DNA of 37,494 nt from CAZADA01 sp964636945. Lineage in GTDB: Bacteria > Pseudomonadota > Alphaproteobacteria > Caulobacterales > Maricaulaceae. The translations under genes were made by a program, and so were the position numbers. The stretch is from NCBI GenBank assembly GCA_964636945.1, contig CAZWVH010000028.1, positions 1-37,494 of the forward strand, read 5' to 3'. The notes below the pieces were generated by a model that saw only the letters and a program-made list of their open reading frames with translations, ran no database searches and was not told the DNA's origin. Each line of letters begins with the position of its first letter. Position 1 is the stretch's first letter. This document shows, in pieces, positions 33,724-37,494 of the stretch.

Positions 33724-34764
33724 ATGCGCTCCACTTCACATATGGTCCCACGCCATGGGCTCACAAGGCGCGCCATGCTGGCGAGCGCCAGCGCGGCGAT
33801 GACGGCGCCAGCCTGGTCTCAGGACGACGCACCGTCCATGGTTTGGACACCAGCGGCGTCCATGCTCGCGCCTGCACAGGAGATCTACCCCGCCGCTTGG
33901 GGCGATGCGATCGTGGTGGCGGGCGGTTTCACTGTCACAGACGGTGAGCTTGGCGTGTCTGATCGCACGCAACTCTATGATGTGGCGTCAAACACGTGGC
34001 GCAATGGACCGACTCTGCCGGTGGCGCGCCATCACCCCCATTGCGTGGCGCTTGGTGAAACGCTCTATGTGATCGGCGGATTTGAGCTGAATGGGGACGG
34101 CGGTGTGTGGCAGATGCAGTCCACAGGGTGGATGCTGGATCGCGATGGCGAGACGTGGCGGGATGCGCCATCGCTGCCTCGGCCGGCCGGCGAGGCGGTT
34201 CCACTCGCCCTCAATGGGCGCATTCACGTGATTGGCGGGCGAAGACCCCAAGGCGAAGCGAATGCGCAGTGGAACGATCACACCGATAGCGCCGACCACT
34301 TTGTTTTTGATCCGCAAGATGGGGAGTGGCGCGCCCTACGGCCTGCGCCCACCGCGCGCAATTCTGCAGCGGGCGTGGTGCTCGGCGGTAAGATCTATGT
34401 GGTGGGCGGACGCCGGGTGAACGCCGGCTCGAACACCGAAAACGAGATGTACGATCCTGTCACGGACGAATGGACAACGTTAGCCCCAATGCCCCAGGGC
34501 CAAGGCGGACTTGCTGCGGGCGCGCTTGACGGCAAGATCGTCGCTTTTGGCGGTGAATATTTTAGGCCTCGCCCCGGCGGGGTTCACCCTGAGACATGGC
34601 TCTATGATCCGTCTCGCGATGTGTGGGAGGCCGGACCGCCAATGACAACGCCGCGCCATGGATTGGGAGGCGTGACCATGGCCGATCGGGTTTACGCCAT
34701 TGGCGGGGCCACGGGCGTGGGCGCTGATGGCACAAGTGCAGTGGTGGAAGTGTTGTCTCGCTAA
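33724..34764 (+). CDS. Secreted Kelch-repeat beta-propeller protein
   Basis: The 346-residue protein has a twin-arginine-like signal (HGLTRRAMLASASAAM, cleavage near AWS-QDD) and about six Kelch blades. Typical blade elements are LYDVASNTWRNGPTLPVARHH, LGETLYVIGG, GRIHVIGGRRP, PTARNSAAGVVLGGKIYVVGG, MYDPVTDEWTTLAPMP and the last TPRHGLGGVTMADRVYAIGG. Kelch propellers bind ligands or carbohydrates or act as epimerases such as NanM; no NanM-specific residues were checked. AAGGAGG is 8 nt upstream of ATG 33724. It is divergent from the M23 remnant and followed by a DUF427 gene after 46 nt. Confidence 0.9.
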   Translation: MRSTSHMVPRHGLTRRAMLASASAAMTAPAWSQDDAPSMVWTPAASMLAPAQEIYPAAWGDAIVVAGGFTVTDGELGVSDRTQLYDVASNTWRNGPTLPVARHHPHCVALGETLYVIGGFELNGDGGVWQMQSTGWMLDRDGETWRDAPSLPRPAGEAVPLALNGRIHVIGGRRPQGEANAQWNDHTDSADHFVFDPQDGEWRALRPAPTARNSAAGVVLGGKIYVVGGRRVNAGSNTENEMYDPVTDEWTTLAPMPQGQGGLAAGALDGKIVAFGGEYFRPRPGGVHPETWLYDPSRDVWEAGPPMTTPRHGLGGVTMADRVYAIGGATGVGADGTSAVVEVLSR

Positions 34765-34810
34765 AATCAGTACGAACTGATCAGTCGAGAGCCTTTGATC
34801 GGGAGCGTCA

Positions 34811-35398
34811 ATGCCTATGACCGTTACTATTCCTTCGCACGGTGACATATTGCGCCGCGTTTCCGGACACAGGGAAAAATGGCCGAAAACGCCGCCGGTG
34901 ACGCCCGATCCTGTGGGACCGGGCCAAGAGAGTGTTTGGGACTACCCGCGTCCTCCGGAGGTCCGCGAGGTGGAGCACGATGTTCGCGTGGTGTGGGCAG
35001 GCCAGGTGATTGCCGGCTCTGAACGCGCACGCAAAGTCTGCGAAACTGCGGGCGCACCGGTGTATTATCTGCCCCCCGACGATGTGGCTCGGCAGTTTCT
35101 GATCCCCGCTGATGGACTGTCGATCTGCGAATGGAAGGGCGCGGCGATTTACTACGATCTTATGACAGGCGGTCAGCGGGCTGAGATAGCTGCGTTCTCC
35201 TATCCAGAACCGCTCAATGATTTGGGCATGGGGTACGACAAGATTGCGGGGTGGATCGCGTTTTATGCTGGACGGGTCGACGAGGCCTGGGTGGGCGATA
35301 TGCGCGCGCGGCCACAGCCGGGTGGACTTTATGCAGGTTGGGTGACGCCCAATATTGTGGGACCCATTAAGGGCGCCCCTGGGACGGAGGGCTGGTGA
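34811..35398 (+). CDS. DUF427 domain protein
   Basis: The 195-residue protein has the DUF427 pattern: ESVWDYPRPPEVREVEHDVRV, GSERARKVCETAGAPVYYLPP, the central CEWKGAAIYYDL and FSYPEPL, then IAGWIAFYAGRVDEAWVGD. The family forms a small beta barrel of unknown activity. There is no signal peptide. The ATG 34811 start has GGGAG 5 nt upstream. It may be co-transcribed with the Kelch gene, although that protein is exported and this one is not. Beyond fold, nothing points to a role. Confidence 0.9.
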   Translation: MPMTVTIPSHGDILRRVSGHREKWPKTPPVTPDPVGPGQESVWDYPRPPEVREVEHDVRVVWAGQVIAGSERARKVCETAGAPVYYLPPDDVARQFLIPADGLSICEWKGAAIYYDLMTGGQRAEIAAFSYPEPLNDLGMGYDKIAGWIAFYAGRVDEAWVGDMRARPQPGGLYAGWVTPNIVGPIKGAPGTEGW

Positions 35399-35658
35399 AA
35401 ATCAATCGTATGCACGGTGTTAAACCTGGTGCAGGGCCAGCTTCGGCGTGAAAGTTTGCCTGGAACGACACTGCATAGGAACTTTTGCAATTGCCCAAAA
35501 AGCGCCACAAATGAGGGGATCTGGGGCCAATGCTATCGTTGCGGGAGTGATTGGCGCACTGACCAAAAAGCGGTAACCGATCCCTGTGGATTTTCTGTTC
35601 TCGCGATCCGTTTATTGCTTGAGGTTCGTCGAGGATGGCTTATACCGGCCGCTCCCTC

Positions 35659-35686
35659 AAAAAAAGGGCGAGCCGTGAAGCTCGCC
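35659..35686 (-). terminator. Intrinsic terminator, minus strand
   Basis: The perfect 7-bp stem GGCGAGC (35667-35673) and GCTCGCC (35680-35686) encloses a 6-nt loop. On the minus strand it is followed by seven consecutive T (A7 at 35659-35665 on the plus strand), the textbook form of an intrinsic terminator. No minus-strand protein gene ends here: the nearest one begins beyond dksA. That leaves an unannotated minus-strand transcript or a chance structure. Confidence 0.6.
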
Positions 35687-35702
35687 AAGGGGGCGTGAGA
35701 CT

Positions 35703-35735
35703 GACGTCGGCTGGGCACAAGCTCAGCCCGACGTC
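35703..35735. repeat. Inverted repeat capable of a long hairpin
   Basis: GACGTCGG at 35703-35710 pairs with CCGACGTC at 35728-35735, and the inner arms CTGGGC and GCTCAG extend the stem past a single bulged C, closing on an ACAA loop. On the plus strand a T7 run begins only about 15 nt after the stem, too far for a standard terminator. It lies 16 nt from the minus-strand terminator, so the two may belong to one structured RNA. Confidence 0.6.
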
Positions 35736-36075
35736 AAGAATTGACATAACTTTTTTTCGTGATCCGTGCGACAATCGCTCTCGCGTTATCCACAGCTAGT
35801 CTGTCCGGATGGGATTGCGCCTGCGATCCCGATTGTCGCGCCGCCGTGGGCGGAGCGGCGACAAACTCAGCGATTGCGGCGATAATTCGTGGTCGAATTC
35901 TCATCCGATTGAACGATTGGGGCCCACGGAAGCTGGCAATCTGCACGGGCCGGTGGCGAACACATGGAAGTGGCAGAGATGTTATCGGGAAACTGCATTT
36001 CGTAACGATTGCATCATTCTGGGGCGATTTGCGCCATTTGACCGCCACAAACTGGCAAGTTAAGGCAAAGTATGA

Positions 36076-36103
36076 TTGCAGCCGCGGTCAATCCGGCTAT
36101 ATA
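36076..36103 (+). promoter_or_regulatory. Candidate promoter for dksA
   Basis: TTGCAG (36076-36081) and TATATA (36098-36103) are separated by 16 nt, resembling a housekeeping promoter with a slightly short spacer. Transcription would start near 36110, leaving a leader of about 33 nt that contains the strong ribosome binding site GGAGGAGGGAG. No other pair upstream of dksA is as good. Confidence 0.4.
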
Positions 36104-36142
36104 TCGCCCAGCCTCCGCGGAGTTGGAGGAGGGAGAGCGTGG

Positions 36143-36577
36143 ATGAGTGTGGCAGAAGATTACAAGGCCGACTTTCCTGGCGACTACCGGCCGACGGCGG
36201 ATGAGCCGTTCATGAATCCAAAAATGCTGGAGTATTTCCGGCGCAAGCTGCTGGATTGGAAAGAGGACATTCTGACGGCAAGTCGATTGACCATCGACCA
36301 AATGCAGCAGGATGAGTTTACCCATGCCGACGTGGTGGATCGGGCCAACTCCGAGGCGGACCGGCGTTTAGAGCTGCGCACGCGTGATCGCCAACGCAAA
36401 CTGATCTCGAAAATCGACGCAGCACTGCGGCGAATTGATGAGGGCGAGTACGGCTATTGCGAAATGACCGGTGAGCCCATCGGCGTTGGTCGCTTAGAAG
36501 CGCGCCCAACCGCGACAATGTCGCTGGAAGCTCAAGAGGCGCACGAGCGCAATGAGCGCGTGCATCGCGACGATTAG
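36143..36577 (+). CDS. dksA: RNA polymerase-binding transcription factor DksA
   Basis: DksA binds the secondary channel of RNA polymerase and, with ppGpp, adjusts transcription in the stringent response. The 144-residue protein has the coiled-coil region (FRRKLLDWKEDILTASRL and RRLELRTRDRQRKLISKI) with the acidic tip HADVVDRANSE, and the C-terminal globule YGYCEMTGEPIGVGRLEARPTATMSLEAQEAHER. The four-cysteine zinc finger of E. coli is reduced to one cysteine, as I recall for other alphaproteobacteria. ATG 36143 follows GGAGGAGGGAG; a longer in-frame start at 35759 is unlikely. It is monocistronic as far as can be seen. Confidence 0.95.
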   Translation: MSVAEDYKADFPGDYRPTADEPFMNPKMLEYFRRKLLDWKEDILTASRLTIDQMQQDEFTHADVVDRANSEADRRLELRTRDRQRKLISKIDAALRRIDEGEYGYCEMTGEPIGVGRLEARPTATMSLEAQEAHERNERVHRDD

Positions 36578-36681
36578 CACTTGCTGGTGCGGCCGGGCAG
36601 AGTTTCTGTGCGCAATTAATCCATCTTACATGCGGGAATGGTGACGCGCAGCTTAAGCGCGCCCCAATCTATGCGCCGCCG

Positions 36682-37494
36682 TTAAAACGAATATTGCCAA
36701 CCCAAGGTGAATTGCAGGTCGGTCTCAAGTTGGGGACCGTTAAGGTCTTGGTAGACCGGCACGCCGACTTCAGCGCCAAGCCGCTGGCCTTTCAAAAGCC
36801 CCGACTGGCCTGCCCAGTTGACGCCCACGCTAATGTCAATCCGGTCGCCGCCCTGAAATGAAGGATTGGCGGTCTGCACGGGCGCGACGATTTGCGGATC
36901 GCGACCGCTAATGTCGCCAACGCTCTGCAAGTGAAACCGCGTTGAGGCGCTCAGCCATGGCGAAAATGCGTACGATCCCCACACATCAAGGGCGTACTCA
37001 TCACCAAGTTGATAATCCTGGTCATTGTCGTATAGCCGCCACACCGCTGAACCCTGCACGCCATAACCCAGATCGCCATTGCGGCCGCTGATCGTGTAGC
37101 CCAGCTTGGGATCGAATGTGCCGCTGCCCAGCTGCATGGGGTAAGGCAGGCGCAAGGTGGGCGTCGCGCCATTGGGCGCCAGCACTTGGTCGGTTTCGTC
37201 AATCGAAGCGGTTGGCGTCGATAGGCCGACCAGGATGTGTGAGGTGATCACGTCGGTTTCCGTCCAACGAAACAACGCGGCGAGCGTCGTGTCGCCAAAG
37301 CCTTCCGACTGTGTCGTGAACCCGCCAATAATGTCGTCATTGGTGAGTTCTTCGGCGGGAACGCCGCCGGCGAATGTGACGTGATCCATTTCCTTGATGA
37401 TGTAGGAGCCCATGGCCATCAGCGTGATGTCGTCGCTCGGCGCCCACATGGCGCCCAACATATGCATGTCCATGGTCATTTCAGTGGGAACCAC
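36682..37494 (-). CDS. Outer-membrane beta-barrel transporter-like protein (partial, 5' end outside window)
   Basis: At least 270 residues are encoded; the N-terminus lies beyond 37494. The sequence has alternating hydrophobic and polar strands and ends in GWQYSF with the C-terminal Phe typical of outer-membrane barrels. The first visible part is Met- and His-rich (MTMDMHMLGAMWAPSDD). LPYPMQLGSGTFDPKLGYT, YQLGDEYALDVWGSYAFSPW and GPQLETDLQFTLGW are further family blocks. I recall proteins with these blocks annotated only as 'transporter', sometimes beside copper genes. A role in metal handling is inference from the Met-rich segment. No signal peptide can be judged because of the truncation. 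Confidence 0.8.
   Translation of the reverse strand: MVPTEMTMDMHMLGAMWAPSDDITLMAMGSYIIKEMDHVTFAGGVPAEELTNDDIIGGFTTQSEGFGDTTLAALFRWTETDVITSHILVGLSTPTASIDETDQVLAPNGATPTLRLPYPMQLGSGTFDPKLGYTISGRNGDLGYGVQGSAVWRLYDNDQDYQLGDEYALDVWGSYAFSPWLSASTRFHLQSVGDISGRDPQIVAPVQTANPSFQGGDRIDISVGVNWAGQSGLLKGQRLGAEVGVPVYQDLNGPQLETDLQFTLGWQYSF

Larger units (their letters stand above)
35399..36142. other. 744-nt gap without a supported gene
   Basis: I find no gene with both a plausible start and family support here. The stretch holds a terminator-like hairpin on the minus strand (35659-35686), a second long inverted repeat (35703-35735), and a candidate dksA promoter (36076-36103). Part of it (35417-35698) has an open frame with a CxC and CxxC pattern but no ribosome binding site. 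An open frame from 35759 runs into dksA but lacks coding-like sequence before 36143. A small RNA is the most likely hidden content. Confidence 0.6.

Noticed and set aside
35417..35698. 93-codon frame with a CNC and CYRC pattern resembling a zinc ribbon
   Set aside because: It starts at a GTG without a ribosome binding site, overlaps the terminator hairpin and has no family resemblance beyond scattered cysteines. It could be revisited if conserved in relatives.
35741..35769. TTGACA at 35741-35746 as a promoter -35
   Set aside because: Bases 16 to 18 nt downstream do not resemble a -10 element.
35759..36142. N-terminal extension of DksA by 128 residues
   Set aside because: Family length and the strong GGAGGAGGGAG before ATG 36143 set the start. 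The upstream residues look non-coding and include a candidate promoter.
1..37494. tRNA genes, rRNA, CRISPR arrays, insertion sequences, prophage or toxin-antitoxin genes
   Set aside because: No T-arm GTTCGAATC-type motifs, spaced direct repeats, transposase motifs or terminal inverted repeats were seen on reading both strands. Small or divergent examples could still have been missed by eye.

Overview
The window looks like a chromosomal segment of a moderately GC-rich alphaproteobacterium, most likely a stalked or dimorphic-type lineage (Caulobacterales, Maricaulales or Hyphomonadales-like). The reasons are the gene order mreB-mreC-mreD-mrdA-rodA, a FlbT flagellin regulator, a DksA with a degenerate zinc finger, a STAS-MlaE fusion and a TipN-like polar coiled-coil protein. 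The species assignment is inference. I saw no rRNA, tRNA, CRISPR array, IS element or phage gene.

Layout. 119-6108 is a tight cell-elongation operon (MreB, MreC, MreD, PBP2, RodA); its PBP2 carries a large unusual insert. 6235-8726 holds an SNF-family sodium symporter and a convergent proline iminopeptidase. 8860-13161 is a glyco-type locus: a lipoprotein translationally coupled to a methyltransferase, facing a compact three-gene operon of a GT4 glycosyltransferase, a SAM methyltransferase and an alpha-toroid 'prenyltransferase-like' protein. This is the best candidate in the window for an uncharacterised pathway. 13263-15973 holds a DUF423 protein, an MFS transporter and a dipeptide epimerase. 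16082-19601 is an Mla/MCE-type lipid transport operon (STAS-MlaE, MlaF, MlaD, auxiliary lipoprotein), followed convergently by the TipN-like protein.

22039-27584 is mostly metabolism: a gamma-glutamylcyclotransferase-like protein, two FAH-family hydrolases, a secreted isoaspartyl peptidase/asparaginase, a small membrane protein, an AhpD-like protein, and an N-acetylornithine carbamoyltransferase homologue that has lost its carbamoyl-phosphate motifs. 27633-31052 holds a histidine-rich secreted protein, a chorismate mutase, a lipoprotein alkaline phosphatase behind a near-perfect Pho box, and an unknown secreted protein.

31349-32645 is a more AT-rich pair: FlbT and a degenerate flagellin-like protein lacking the N-terminal D0 region. 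32654-37494 holds a four-EF-hand secreted protein, a frameshifted M23 peptidase remnant, a Kelch propeller protein, a DUF427 protein, a 744-nt non-coding stretch with two strong hairpins, DksA, and a truncated outer-membrane beta-barrel gene at the window edge.

The loci most worth following up are the GT4/methyltransferase/toroid operon, the FlbT plus degenerate flagellin pair, the carbamoyltransferase-like pseudoenzyme and the heptad-repeat insert in PBP2.
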